The notes under the pieces: generated by a model | Seen by the model: only the letters and a program-made list of their open reading frames with translations | The model's database searches: none | Told to the model about the DNA's origin: nothing | Program-made: the position numbers and the translations under genes | In this document: positions 36,770 through 49,649 of the stretch, one piece after another | Position numbering within the stretch: the first letter of the stretch is position 1 | Layout of the letters: each line of letters opens with the position of its first letter | Source of the DNA: Talpa occidentalis | Lineage: Eukaryota; Chordata; Mammalia; Eulipotyphla; Talpidae | NCBI RefSeq assembly: GCF_014898055.3 | Contig: NW_023601433.1 | Location: forward strand, 68,679,683-68,743,682 | Direction of reading: 5' to 3' | DNA length: 64,000 nt

Positions 36770-37330
36770 AGGGGTCATTTTATGTGCTATGTATATTCCA
36801 AACACTGTTCTCAGTGTTATATTTATAATATCACATTTTATATTCATAACAACTTTATGAGATATGCATTTTTCTTAGTTCTGCCATACTCATGGAAAAA
36901 TTGAGGCACAGAGAAGTTCTATGCCCAAGGTCACACAGCTTGTAAGCAGAAAAACCGGGGTTCAATCTGAGTATAAGCTCATATTCTGGACCTGAGAGCA
37001 TGCTATTTTAAATAGATGGATCAAAGAACAAGAGGCAAAATCACTGAATTATTTATCTCCTAAAATTTATTGTCCATCTATTTTTCTAGGCATTTGAAAT
37101 AAGGTACAGACAAAACAATTCCTTTTTAGCTTATATCTGCCTGTGTGTATATACACACTTGTACCTGAATATGAGACAATCTACAAATGAATATGTATTA
37201 TATCAGATGGTATTAAGTGCTGTAAGAAAAATGGGAAATGGAGAATAAAAGCAAACTGCCATTTCTGCTAGTGTGGTCAGGAAAGACTTCTCTAGAAAAA
37301 TGACTTCCCAGAACAAAGGATTAAGTCAAA
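36770..37330. repeat. MIR (antisense) followed by L2-like fragment
   Basis: GAGGCACAGAGAAGTTCTAT and GGTCACACAGCTTGTAAGC at 36903-36950 are the antisense MIR core. From about 37110 to 37330, GTCAGGAAAGACTTCTCTAG fits an L2-type plus-strand text. Confidence 0.55.
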
Positions 37331-38139
37331 CAGAAGATAGATGATTTAAGAAATGTTTTCTTATAAATAAATGATTCAATTAAAAGGATATGAGCTGATG
37401 AAATTCAAAGCAAGCATTTATTAAAGTTTCTTACAAGACCAGGCCTGGAGAAGACAACAAAATATCCTGGCAGGTCATTTTACCCAGAATAGTGGTGACT
37501 GTTCTAAACTCACGGTAATTGAGGTAAATGAGCACTGAAGTACTCCTGGTCGGTCTCCTGCCAATTTTCTGGGTGCCCTCTTCTGCAAGGTCCTGGGAAA
37601 GAAGGCTCCTGCCCCATAGCAAATCAGCATCTAAATGCACCTCTAATCCATTTTTAAAAATTAAAATAGAATAACATACCATTGTCTTTGAGTTCCCAGA
37701 TGAGCTGATGTATTTGCTCCCCATCTGATTTTGCAAGGGAAATGGGCATTTTCAAGTGTTTGGTGCTAAATTTGCCCAAAATATTCTTGCATTTGCTTGA
37801 GATGTTCCATGGATGCCCAGGTGGTAGGCTGAGTGCTTAGACCAACCACCTGGCTGAAAGTCATCCAAGAAGAAGGTCTTGGGAATACAACGCCTAAACA
37901 GGATTTTTGTTACTAAATCTTTGTGAGAAAATGCACTGAGGGATCCACAGAACGAAGTTTTGCCAAGAATGATTAAACATTTTGATCCTAAAGCAAAGGC
38001 GTCCTCTTTCAAGAAAAAAATATAATCAGGTAGTTGTTGAGTGGCCTCTGCTATGATTAGAGTTTTAAATGAGAGTGAAACCCCTCTGTCCGTGTTCTGT
38101 ATCCTAGCTATGATCACTTCTCTTAGTGTGATCATAAGA

Positions 38140-38140
<1 letters not shown>

Positions 38141-38174
<34 letters not shown>
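38141..38174 (+). repeat. (CT)n microsatellite
   Basis: It is an uninterrupted CT tract of about 17 units. Confidence 0.95.
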
Positions 38175-38176
<2 letters not shown>

Positions 38177-38599
38177 CTTTCTTTTTCTTTTTGTCTTTTA
38201 TAATTCATTAAGTAGCCATATACAAACCAGCAAAGCCACATTCGAGACAGCTAGTTAACTGATACACTTTGAGGTTTTTGAAAACAAAGCACCTGAACGT
38301 CTCCTTTATGTCAACGGAGAGGAAGCAGAGATTGGCAAGGACACGGTGCTTTATTATGAAACCCATTTAGTCAGAATGATTTCCTGACTGGGAAGGCAAA
38401 TGATCCGTCAGGCTTCCCCCTATTAATCTGCCCAAAGACCATTAAAATATAGATTATATCTCAGAAAAATGGATGCACAGATAAAAGCTTATTAAACTAA
38501 CATTTAATTAACAATACAACAAGCAACATCTATAACCACGACTTCTGAGAGCACTGCTTCCCATGTTTCCCTGTCTTTAGGTGATACTGTTACTGGATG

Positions 38600-38810
38600 T
38601 ACCACTGCAAAAGGGAGAGGCGCATCGCCATGGCAACAGGGAACAAGGGCCATTTTCCATACTCCCACTTCCACGCCGTCCGCATCTCAGATGCTTTGGA
38701 TTACAACTCCCAGCATGCCATGAACCAGACTTCCTCAATGGGACTGCTGGGCAGGAGGAAGGAGCAAGGCTGATGGATATTGTTGTGGGATGGAGAGGAA
38801 GGTGAAACAG
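38600..38810 (+). promoter_or_regulatory. Isolated promoter-like module
   Basis: The block has an X-box-like ATCGCCATGGCAAC (38624-38637, right arm perfect) and a ZNF143-like ATTACAACTCCCAGCATGC (38700-38718, one base from the ACTACAAYTCCCAGMATGC consensus). A donor-like GGAAG|GTGAAA lies at about 38801. It is richer in G+C than its surroundings. There is no recognised gene beside it. An unannotated non-coding transcript or a dead promoter is possible. Confidence 0.45.
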
Positions 38811-38813
38811 TTT

Positions 38814-39113
38814 TGGTCCTTGCTGTCACAGCTTTAGGACTTTTGGGCAGGCGGGCTCGTCAGAGCACATGGCAGCTGTCATCTTGACCTTGCAGTAGAT
38901 GATCCAAGATGGATGGTATATTGTGAGTTTTGGGTCTCTTCTTCTCTTCCATTTTCCTGAGCCCTGCTCACCTGTTGCTTGTTTTTCCCTGCCAAGAAAT
39001 GCCTTGAACTCATCCTCATGGCACCTCCGCTCTGGACCCTGCCCTATTGGCTGAACATTTGCCTATAAGGTTTGGGTGATTTTGGAGTTTGACCTGGAGT
39101 CTGTTGAAATCAA

Positions 39114-39159
<46 letters not shown>

Positions 39160-39345
39160 CCTCCCCCCCTTTCCTTTGACCTTCTCACTAAATAAAATTT
39201 GAACTAAAAACTAAAAAACTTTTCAACACACTAAAGTTTGATTGCCTGCTTTGATGCATGTGGGCAAAACAGAATGGAAATCATAGATTTTTTTCCCCTT
39301 AATGATTTGGGGTCCCTGCGCACCCTTTGGTTTCACCCAGTATCA
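38814..39345 (+). repeat. LTR-like sequence, probable solo LTR
   Basis: It holds CTATTGGCTG (CCAAT-like), CCTATAAGG (TATA-like, near 39062), a long CT tract and AATAAA near 39190. The best-fitting ends are TGGTCC...GTATCA with a 4-bp TSD GTTT (38810-38813 and 39346-39349). TGAAAC...GTTTCA (38803 to about 39335) is an alternative pair without TSD. Confidence 0.5.
39114..39166 (+). repeat. (TC)n then (CCCT)n low-complexity tract
   Basis: A CT-dinucleotide tract grades into CCCTCCCTCCCCCC. It lies inside the LTR-like sequence. Confidence 0.9.
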
Positions 39346-39535
39346 GTTTTTTTGGTTCTGTGACAGAGAATTATTAGATTGATCTAAGCTTAAAGCCTAA
39401 TTGACTATTGACAATTGGTCATCCTTAGTGTTCTGACTTTGTAACATTAAGCATAAACAGGCTTAGGTTTTAGTTTGCTTGTATAGGATACCATAGCATT
39501 AGAGCCATAACTGTATGACAGCCAACAGTTTAATT

Positions 39536-40272
39536 CAACAGATGGTAGGAATGTAAAATGGTAGAGTCATTTTGGAAAGCCAGTCTAGTAGGCCCTCAAA
39601 CAGTTAAATAAAGACAATATTCCACTAAATATAGATTTACTATGTTCCATTTACTGTATTCCAACAATTCAACTGTTAGGTATTTTTCCAGGAGGACTGA
39701 AAACATGTTTGCACAAAAACTTCTGCACAAATGTTCTGCACAATCAGCAGCATTACTCATAACAGCAAAAGAGATGAAAACAACCCAAATATCCATCAAC
39801 TTATGAATGGATAAAGAAAATGTGATTTAAACAAATAATGGAATATGATGCCACCATAAAAAGAAACAAAATACTGACACATCCTGAAATGTGGATAAAC
39901 CTTGACTACATTATGCTAAACAAATGAGCCAGGCACACACACACACACACTCACAAACACACAAAACCAACACATTGTGTAATTCCATATACTTGAAATA
40001 TCCAGAATAAGCACATTATTCAGAATAGACACAATATCCACAATATGCCATATTCTATATACAAAATATATACACAGAAAGTAGATTAATCTTTGCCAAG
40101 AGTTGCAGGTTTCAGAGACTGGATATGAGGTTTTCTTTGGTGCTGATGAAAATGTTCTGGAATCAGATAGTGGTGATAATTGAACAACTTTGTGACAATG
40201 TTGAAACCACTGCATTGTACACTCTAAAAAGGTGAATATTATGGCATGTGAATTTTATCTCAAGTAAAACAA
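39536..40272 (+). repeat. Old L1 3' end
   Basis: ACCCAAATATCCATCAACTT, AATGGATAAAGAAAATGTGA and GAAAGTAGATTAATCTTTGC follow an old L1M ORF2/3'-UTR text to about ATTTTATCTCAAG. A CACACA tract at 39934-39962 interrupts it. Confidence 0.7.
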
Positions 40273-40567
40273 AAGGAGAATGAACACTTCTTTCTGTCCC
40301 AGAAGCTCTCAGAAAACTTCTACTCACCTGCCAATGAATGAACTATACAGGTGAATGAGGACTAGTGGTCTGGGAATGCCCTGTGTCCATTGTAAGTAAG
40401 TTTAGTGCATACCTGAGCAATTAGATTCCTCAGGTCCCACCCCAAGAACTAGGATACATTCCCTGACTGTATGACTATTACATAAAAAAAAAAAAAGTAT
40501 TGAGAATGTTGGGTGAGCACAATTTCTATTCTTACGCTTCTCTTCTGACATACCTTGTCTTGATGCC

Positions 40568-40675
40568 AGCTCTTGTAATATATTATAATATATAGTATAA
40601 TAATATATAATATATATAATATATAATATATATTATAATATATAATATATAGCTCTTATAATATATTATAAATTA
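40568..40675 (+). repeat. AT-dinucleotide tract within an 83-bp-period repeat
   Basis: AGCTCTTGTAATATATTATA (40568) recurs as AGCTCTTATAATATATTATA (40651). Between them only TA-rich, self-complementary sequence is seen. Confidence 0.85.
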
Positions 40676-40699
40676 TCTGTTTGCTGCTTCCTCTACAAA

Positions 40700-41640
40700 A
40701 TCACAAGATTGATTCTTGAAAGCAAGGGGTTCTGGATATTCCCATCAGCTAATGCAATGTCTAGTCAGGGAAGGTAAGCAATAAATATATATTGAATAAA
40801 TGACTGAAATGAAACCTGGAATTATCTCCTATTCTGGCCGATGGCCAAAATTCCCAGTATCAGCAATTCATTGTTTGCATGAAGTCATGCCTTCTGATAC
40901 ACCCTCCTGAATACTGAGTCACTGACAGCTTTGCATAAGTTTGTTTTATCAGCTTCCCTCTTACCCAGGGAACAGAACTAGCCTAGGCATCTCAGAAGTA
41001 GAAAAATATGAAGAGGAATTTGTCTACCAGAGCTTTTAGTTTGGAGCCAGTTCATGTGACCAGGTCATGGCATATTAGCTTTTTTCCCCCTCCTTGGTGT
41101 TTAAAAGACAAATTTCCAATTATTTAAGAAATGCCAAAACTTTATCCAACTTGTCACATCAAGCACACACAAGGTCACATGCTCAGATATAATTGTCTGC
41201 AATTTGTAAACTAGAAAAGAGGTATTTGGCCTCTAGAAGGGTAGATTAAGGAGAAATCACATTGTGCTATTTTAAAATAGTTCTTTGAGACAGTAAGTAA
41301 GTGCAAAAAGGAAATGATAGAGATAATTTATTTATTGTTTGAACCCCAGAGGTCTCTGGTAAAGAGCTTTTGATCAGGTCTATGAGGATCCCTTCAGTTC
41401 TAATGCCCTATGGGTGAAGCAGTCATCACAGAATAGTATGTTTTGGAAAGCACTCAAAGAGGGCCCATGGAAGATAATCTACAGTTACAATTCTTTAGCT
41501 AAAAAACTTTAATAGTATTATATATGATTTGGAAGAGTAAAGAGTAAAGTTTGTGATACAGTAAAACTTACTACATAGAGAATTAACAAATCAACAGAGA
41601 AGAAATTCCTAGGGCACATTTATAGGCAGAAGCATGACAG
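40700..41640. other. Intergenic DNA, no gene seen
   Basis: No exon, promoter or named repeat was recognised in this stretch. Confidence 0.35.
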
Positions 41641-41652
41641 AGCAGATTTATT

Positions 41653-41932
41653 TATTTATTTATTTATTTAAAAAGATTTATTTCTATATTTATTTATACA
41701 AGCACTGGGTACAGCCAGAAGCACGGGAAGGTGAGAGAATTCACCAGAGCCAGAGCGGGGAACAGAACAGGCAGACTGAAGAAATACACTGCTGAGGGGA
41801 GCAGCGGGCGAAGGAGAGGTCTGCGCACCATGTGGGACCCTCGCGGGAGGCCAGGGATCTAACTGGCGCTGCAGAGGCTGAGGGCAGATTTGCAGCCCAG
41901 CTCTCAACTGCTGCGCCACCGGGGGAGGCCCC
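41653..41932 (-). repeat. tRNA-derived SINE, antisense
   Basis: Tail-side ATTTATTTATTTATTT, head-side GCGCCACCGGGGGAGGCCCC. Perfect 14-bp TSD AGAGCAGATTTATT at 41639-41652 and 41933-41946. Confidence 0.95.
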
Positions 41933-41949
41933 AGAGCAGATTTATTAAG

Positions 41950-44430
41950 GACAAATGACAAGTAAAGCAATTAAAGAAAACTTATCCAGCCTAAATCTAT
42001 AAATTGACAAATTTTGAGCTATCAGATACAAACTTAGCACATGGATTAAACATTACCATGGATATAAAAAAATGAATCCTATATAGTATCTAGCAAGAAT
42101 ATATAAAAATATATTCTACAGAAATATGCAATGGATGTTTTCATTGGTAATTTTATAGCACTGAAAAACTGAATTCCCAACAGTTTTAAAAATGAAATTA
42201 CTTTAATTGTACATCTATTTAATGAAATAATATGTCCATCTTAAAATGATTTCATAACAGCAAAAAACAAAAACAAAACTCATAGCATGTAGTTAAACTA
42301 AATGAGATATTAAAATATTTAGGCCCAAGATGGAACTGCCTTGCCTGCTGTGCCATGTCAGAAAACTAGCCTTTCAACCTTTCGTGTTTCTGTAAATGCT
42401 CAGCTTGACCAGAAACACAATAGATCTAGTCAGCCAATCCCCAGATGCCAAGCCAAGTCTGAGCTCTACACTTACTTCCTTTCTCCTTGGTTGTCAGATA
42501 CGCAACCCAGTCAGTCACACCCTCTCTCCATGTTGCTGCTTTCAACATTCCATTGAACTGGATTTTGCCCAAAATCTCACAGGAAGCTTGCTCCACTATC
42601 TGTGCGGTGCTATACTCCCCATATCCATGGGCTGTTTACCCTTGAGTTAAAGACATCAAAGTCATTACTGAGCTGTATTATTTTTATCATTTCATAGAGG
42701 CTACAAAGTAATGTATAGTTTGTCCCAGTTTGTGCTTATTTTTTCAATCATAAAGAGAATAAATATCTTTATATTTGAGAAGAAAATAAAAATAACACAT
42801 ACAGCACTTCATGTTATTAGACAAAATTATAAGTACTCTACATAAGGACTCTTAATCCTCACAATAAATCTACGTGGTAAGGGATATTAGTATTCCCATT
42901 TTCCATAGGAGGAAACTAAGGCACATGGTTGTGTAAGCAAAGGGTGGGAATGAGATATAAATTCTTACTATCTCGCACCGGAGCCACTTCTAGTTTTTTA
43001 TTTTTTACAGCTTTCGAAAAAAGGATGAGAAAATGTGTAACTTCCATGTACGAGATAAAAGTTCCTGTCTCTAACCAGATGTGCCTGGTCCAGATAGTGT
43101 AAGCTCCTACTGTGGAAACTGCTTTGAGTCAAATGGACCCATCTTGTCTCTCCCTGTTCTGTTGAGACTAGTAGGTGAAAATTAAACAAACTGACTCAGC
43201 TATTTGGTGACCGAAGAAAAAGGAGCCATCAGTCGATGTGACAACAGGTTCCCAACCTGCAGCCTTCTATCTGGAGACTTTTGCTCATCAGTAGTGGACA
43301 AACTGATGGACTTGAGAATCACCCAAAAGATTTCACAACAAAAAACTTCAACTTGTACCATTCCTCTGCCTGATCCTTTCAAGCTCCCCTCCTCCCCACC
43401 TGAATGTTACACATTTTGGGGCTACTCCTTGGCTGTGGATCTGAGTCATGATTCTTATGCTTGCACAAACACCGTTGTGATTATATTACAGTCTGGTTAT
43501 TTCTCTTATAGTCTAACGCTGCAGTCACAGCACCCAGAGCACAATATAGTCAAAGCTGGAGAAGATACAAGGGACCATTGAAAAGCATTAGAGATTAACA
43601 AGGGCTTCCCACTAAACACAGACTAACACAATTGTGCCTTTATTTGAAAAACAAAGGCCACTATCAGTGAAAATTAATGTGTTTATTTAGACTCTTGAGT
43701 GAAAGTTACAAAAGTAGTTCAGTCTACTTCGAACTGTTCCATGGAACAGATGGGGAGCAGTATATATGTCCAGTACAGAATGAGAGCTTGGAACTAGAGT
43801 CTGGAAATATGGAATTTCCTGCCCCATTTCCTGTCCTGAGAAGCTTCAAGAACTGAGACTTGTCAGGACTCCCTGAGTTTAATGCTCATCAAACTTAATC
43901 ATTCTATAATATGTTTTGACTTGCGTTTTGTGGGTGAAATCGGGTGAGAAATGGAACATGTATATGGAGGAGGTGAGGCAGGCGATGTGCACACCTACAT
44001 AGACTTTTGTCCACCCTTCTAGTTCACATGAAGTGTTGTGTTGTTTGTGGTCTTCATAAGCATGGGATTTCAGTAAACCCATGATGTTCGTGAGTTCAAG
44101 TAGACTCAAAGCATGTTCTGTCTAAAACTGAGTAAGCATAAGTACTGACAACCTGGGTAGATGATGTTTTCCTAGAGAAAGAAATGACAGTATATAAAAC
44201 ATGCATGACCGAGGAATTCTATTCTATCCTATCATACTTAAATCATTTCTCGGTATTATTATTGTATTATTTCCCAATCACTCACACTGAAAATGGTGAC
44301 ATAAAAGGGAAGGGATGAATCTGTCATTCTTAACCTTTTAGTCTTCTTTACTAAACACTAAGCTGAAGATAGAGAATGTGCACATATCAAGAAGTGAAAT
44401 AAGAACTTTTGAGTGTTCTTACTGTTCACT
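41950..44430. other. Intergenic DNA with an antisense MIR
   Basis: At about 42800-42970 ATTTTCCATAGGAGGAAACT fits an antisense MIR. The stretches 42310-42655 and 43200-43580 hold open frames of 60-125 codons that look like decayed repeats; I do not recognise them as proteins. Confidence 0.4.
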
Positions 44431-44575
44431 AGATAAAACATGTATGAACTACAAAATATAACTGTGTCATTTTAGTGAATATTACATGTGATCTAAATGT
44501 TCTCAAATTTTCATTTAATATTGCCATTGCATGTTGATATGTGAATTATATCTCAATTAAAAAAAAGGAAAATGA
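44430..44575 (+). repeat. Old L1 3'-terminal fragment
   Basis: It ends TATGTGAATTATATCTCAAT plus A-run, as L1M 3' ends do. Confidence 0.5.
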
Positions 44576-45030
44576 GGCACTACAAATTACCAAAGCAAGG
44601 GTCAGGCTTTCCTCTTACAGTTTTCTCAAAAAAGTTTTTTTTTTTTGTATTTTCTCACAATCTAATTATAGACATAATTGCTCATTGTAGAAAACAGGGA
44701 AGTATTAAATGGGACTTTTAAAAATCAATGTCTCACCTAGTAAACAAATCAGAATTTGTTTTAGAACTAAAAAGAAAAATAATCATAACAAGCTATTTTT
44801 AGTTTGGCAACAAATCAGTTTAAGTCACACCCTCCATCTCATCCGAACGATCAAAAAAAGAAAAAATGGCAGTGCACAAAATAAATGGTGACGTTTATGC
44901 TAATAATTAACAAGTCTGAGTTTTATTTATTTACAAAGACATGAAATAGCATATAAAACACACCATGACAGGTTGAAAGAGATCATGGACTAAAGGAAGG
45001 AGCTTTTTATTAGAACCTTAAAGGTACTTT

Positions 45031-45507
45031 TGTTAGGGGGAAAGGATGTCCTGAGGTAATTCCATGCAGACTTTGTGGACTCCACCCCCACTCCAGACCA
45101 AAGCCATCAAGACACTGGGAAAGACAAATCCTGTCACCACCAAAGGGAAGGTGGCAGGGACCTGAGGGTGGAGTTAAGCAGCCAGGGTTGGTATAAAAAC
45201 CAGACACATGGGCCTTGGGGGGCTCGCTCTCTCGCTCGCCTCCTGGCTTCATGGCTCCTGGCTTGCAGCAGCTCTCAGAGTGCCGTTTGGGATTCCAGAT
45301 CCGCGGATTGGGTAGGACGCATTTAAAACTTTGTCTCCCACTTTTCTCCCTGAGTTGTACATTTCCTCATTTGCCCTTCCCTTGTAAATAAATCTTTTAT
45401 TAACCTTTCGTGTGTGCCTACAGTAGAGTATTGATAAGTCCTTTTAAGTGCGCGACTGAGAACCCACAGTCAGGCACCCCATTTTATATCGGGGCTGCCC
45501 TATAACA
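45031..45507 (+). mobile_element. Solo LTR with 4-bp TSD
   Basis: It is 477 bp, TGTTAGGGGG...CCCTATAACA, with TSD CTTT (45027-45030 and 45508-45511), the length usual for class I ERVs. It has a clear TATA box (GGTATAAAAACC, about 45189), CT-rich initiator surroundings with CTCGCTCTCTCGC, and AATAAA near 45388. It is unrelated to the TGTAGGG family of the introns. Confidence 0.85.
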
Positions 45508-45519
45508 CTTTCTCCCTGC

Positions 45520-48090
45520 TTTTTGAACAAGAGTCCCAGATTTCACTGTGCCAATGGACTGGACCTTTCAAATTATGTGGTTGACCCTGCTCTCATCTTT
45601 GCTTTTTTTTTTTTTTTGAAACATCAGCTTCCTCTTGTCTTCCTGGGGACTGTATTTTGTCAACGAAGTTGATATAACAGTGTGTGGTCTCTCATTCTTC
45701 TAACATTTAGCACACAAAAGTAACCTTGCCTCTCAAGCTTCAAATTCCCAGGAAAAAGAATCTGACTGGCCTAGTTTGTACCAAGTGAATTGGTCAGAGG
45801 CAAGGTCACATGGTACAAACATGGCTTTAGGACTCTCTCTCCTGTGGAGAAATGGAAGTTCCCAGAGAAAAGAAGTTGCTGAGTCAGGCAAGCACCCCAA
45901 ATTTTGTCTGGAATAGTCCTTCAGAGTAGTCTAGAATTGGGGAGGATAGCCTTTGGGCTAGGTCTCTCTTTCCCTCTTCTACCAAGGGCCAGGGCCAGAT
46001 AGGCACTCAGGTTGGATTGTCAGCATTAGCCTTCCCAGTAGCTGGTGGAATGTGTCCCTCAGGGCTGAAGTGGTGGCAGAATCTAAGCAGGACACCACAG
46101 CATCCATCATGTATAATGGAATTTCATCCTGGCCATGATCCCCTCATCTCCTCCCTTTCCTTCCTGGCAGCAAGCCACTAACCTTAGTGCCAGTCCTCCA
46201 TGGGATGGTCCTGGGACTCCATAGGGGACTTCTGTGAGTCCCTTGAGCAATTATTTTTTATAATTGCTTTTTGGGGAGAACTTAATCCCAAGAACCTTGA
46301 AAACAACCCATATTTTAAGAACACAGATAAAAGATACTTCTTCCAGAGGTCTTCCAAGTGGGCCCTTTTGTATTACAAATTGAGTCATTTCTGGGCATTT
46401 CTTGCAGCCTTAGAAATTCAATAGCCAATTGTTTCCACAGAGTACAAAGTTCAAAAGAGAAGGTAACAAGACAGAAAAGAGAAAGAAAGGTCACTGAAAG
46501 ACTGTTCACTCTTTCATAGATAATCTGAATGAAGAGAAAACTGTGCTCTAAGTGGCACCAGTGATTTTATCTTGCTCCACCTTTGTCTTGGCTATTCAGG
46601 GAGCACATTTTATTTGGATTTAAATTGTCCTTTATATTCTTAAACCTTCTCCACCAAATCAATTAATAATCAATAACATTTATGAGGCATTCCTCTATAT
46701 AAGGTAGTGTATAATACACTCTGAAAAGACGATATTTAATGAACCTTATCATGGTGATGTACACACCATTTGGGAAATTATGTTTATATGATTCCTTCTG
46801 AGTTATTCTTAACCCACTAATGTCAAAATAACTCATAGGGAAAATTATGTTCAATTAATAACCATATTCAATGGGTTGTACCCAAGAGTGGATCTTTGTG
46901 AACACCTTTCTGGATAAAATTTTATTCCACAGATCTGAGATATAGAATATTATGTAATAATTATCTACAAATATATTCATGGCTGAAAGCTTTCTTGAGT
47001 TTACCCAGAAAGAAAGTACATCATAATTACTAGGTTTCTCTTTGGCAATTAAATCAAATAACTTTGAACTTGCCTTCTAAAAACATAGAGGAACACTCCC
47101 ATGCCATGGCAGAATATCTTCTTATCACAGGGAGGTTGCACGCTTCTGAAAATATTTTAACATTCTCCAATTCTCCCAAGTTGTTCAAAACCTATATGAC
47201 AACACAAAAGAATCTGAATGTTATGTCAATGATCAATGTCTCAAAAGAAATCTTACAACATGAATATTATAAGGGGAAAAATCTACAAACCATTTATTGA
47301 GCCTCATATAAAATAACACACCACAAACAGTTGCTCTGATTCATGCCTCAAGCCTGTTCTGCTCAAGCAGGCTCTCAAGATCCAACAAGTCATCTGGTGA
47401 CTCAGGCAGCTGCTGCACAGAAAACAAAATGCTCCATCCAACCCGTGTTTCTAAAGTATTTACTGGGTGTAGCCCCTTCTGATCCAGCTGAATCCTTTTT
47501 TGCAAGGCATGCAACAAAAAATTCAATCAACAAAGCAAAACAAGTCTGTAGCATTCCAGAAGGATTCCCTAATCTAAATATAAAATATGCAAGTTACAAC
47601 TAAACTGGCAAATCACAAATCAACACAGGATGGTTTGTGATAGACCAAGACAATGCAGAAGAAGAAAGCTGACAAACTGAATTGAATTTGGTACAGTTTC
47701 ATCAGTTATTTACACATGAAAAAATCAGAACATTAAAGATATTGTAAATTGTGAGTTTGGAAATGCGGTATCAACTCAATAACAATCTGCCTAAATAAAC
47801 TTTATGCATCATTAAGGTTATTAAGAAATTATAGTCTGTGGTCGATAGTCTGGCATCTTAAAGAATAGTAACTCAAATTATTTTTATCATTATGTAACTA
47901 ACTTGTATTCATTTTTTCACCATTAGATATGTTCATACAGGCAAACACAGATGGAATTCCTAAAAACTCAGGGCTAAAGAGAATTATGAATCATGAGACA
48001 GTGGCAATACATTTTAATTTCTATAGTACTTTTTTTTGTTGTTGTTGCTTGATTTCTGTAGCATTTAATTTCTTAGCCTGGGAAACTTTT
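45520..48090. other. Intergenic DNA, no gene seen
   Basis: Some stretches (45540-45850, 46200-46500) read like old L1 or LTR pieces, but I cannot assign them. No promoter or splice-bounded exon was recognised. Confidence 0.35.
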
Positions 48091-48103
48091 GTATTTAAAG
48101 TAA

Positions 48104-48655
<552 letters not shown>

Positions 48656-48839
48656 AAGTAAGTACTGCTTGAATGGCAATTATTAAATTGAGAGGAAGAG
48701 AGGCTACAAGAAAATAACAACCACAAAAAGAAGCTTAATTTCTTATTATTTCAAATACTATGTGGTTTCTTAATTATATTTATATTGGGGCTTGTTAATG
48801 GCATTGTTTTGAAGAAATTTCCTATCTCATCCACTTTTA

Positions 48840-49640
48840 TTTTGAAAATTAAAAAAACTACTGTAATGTCCAAAAAATAGTGCAATGAACAGCTATATTC
48901 TTTAACTAAAATTCACCACTTTTTAACATTTTGTCGCATTTGCTTCAACTACCTGTGCAGTTATACACAATTACATACAAATATAAGTCTGGACTATTTC
49001 AATTTGTTTTGTTGATTAACTTCTTTGTTCTATACTTAACAACAAAAAAATTAATCTAACTAGTCATAATTTTATTTTTGTGTAGATGGAGTGGGAGGGT
49101 CATCTAAGAACAAGGGTATCTTTCATGTAACAAATCACAATATAATGATCATATTGAAATTTACCATCACTTTTGTAATACTATTTAATGTATATTCTGT
49201 ACTTGAGTTTCCTCATTTGTTACAAAAATGCCTTATAAGTGTTTTTCTCTAATCCAAGTTCCAAATAAGATTTGTACATTGCATCTGGTTACCCTTCTTT
49301 AGCTTTTAATCTAGAACAATTTACCTGCCTTAAAAAATGTTTTACAATAATGATGTTTTCCCCCAAGAATATTGAACAGCGTCCTACATTCTGTACTTAT
49401 CTATTCGTTTCTTCATTATTGGATTTAAGTTAATCAAGTTTGGCAAATATAGTTATGTTGCCTTCAAAACAGTATTTAAAATCAACTCTTAAATTTTCTT
49501 TGCTTTGTATTATAGCTTCCCCAAAATACTGGTGTATCAGATCTATAAACCAGTATGGATTTAAAAAACCATTCTATATAATAAACAATCCAGGCCTGCT
49601 AGCAAAAACAACATATGTTTCTTTAGCATGTTTTATTTTT
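48840..49640 (-). repeat. Old L1-type fragment, antisense (tentative)
   Basis: AATTCACCACTTTTTAACAT, CTTTAGCTTTTAATCTAGAA and TATTGAACAGCGTCCTACAT resemble an old L1M region in reverse orientation. It is degraded, and the call is from memory. Confidence 0.4.
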
Positions 49641-49649
49641 TAAGAACAA

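Noticed and set aside
38581..38805. 74-codon open frame in the orphan module
   Set aside because: It has no recognisable domain. The motifs underneath explain the composition better as a promoter.
43204..43581. 125-codon plus-strand open frame
   Set aside because: No known family, no splice or promoter signal, overlapping frame on the other strand. It is probably a decayed repeat.
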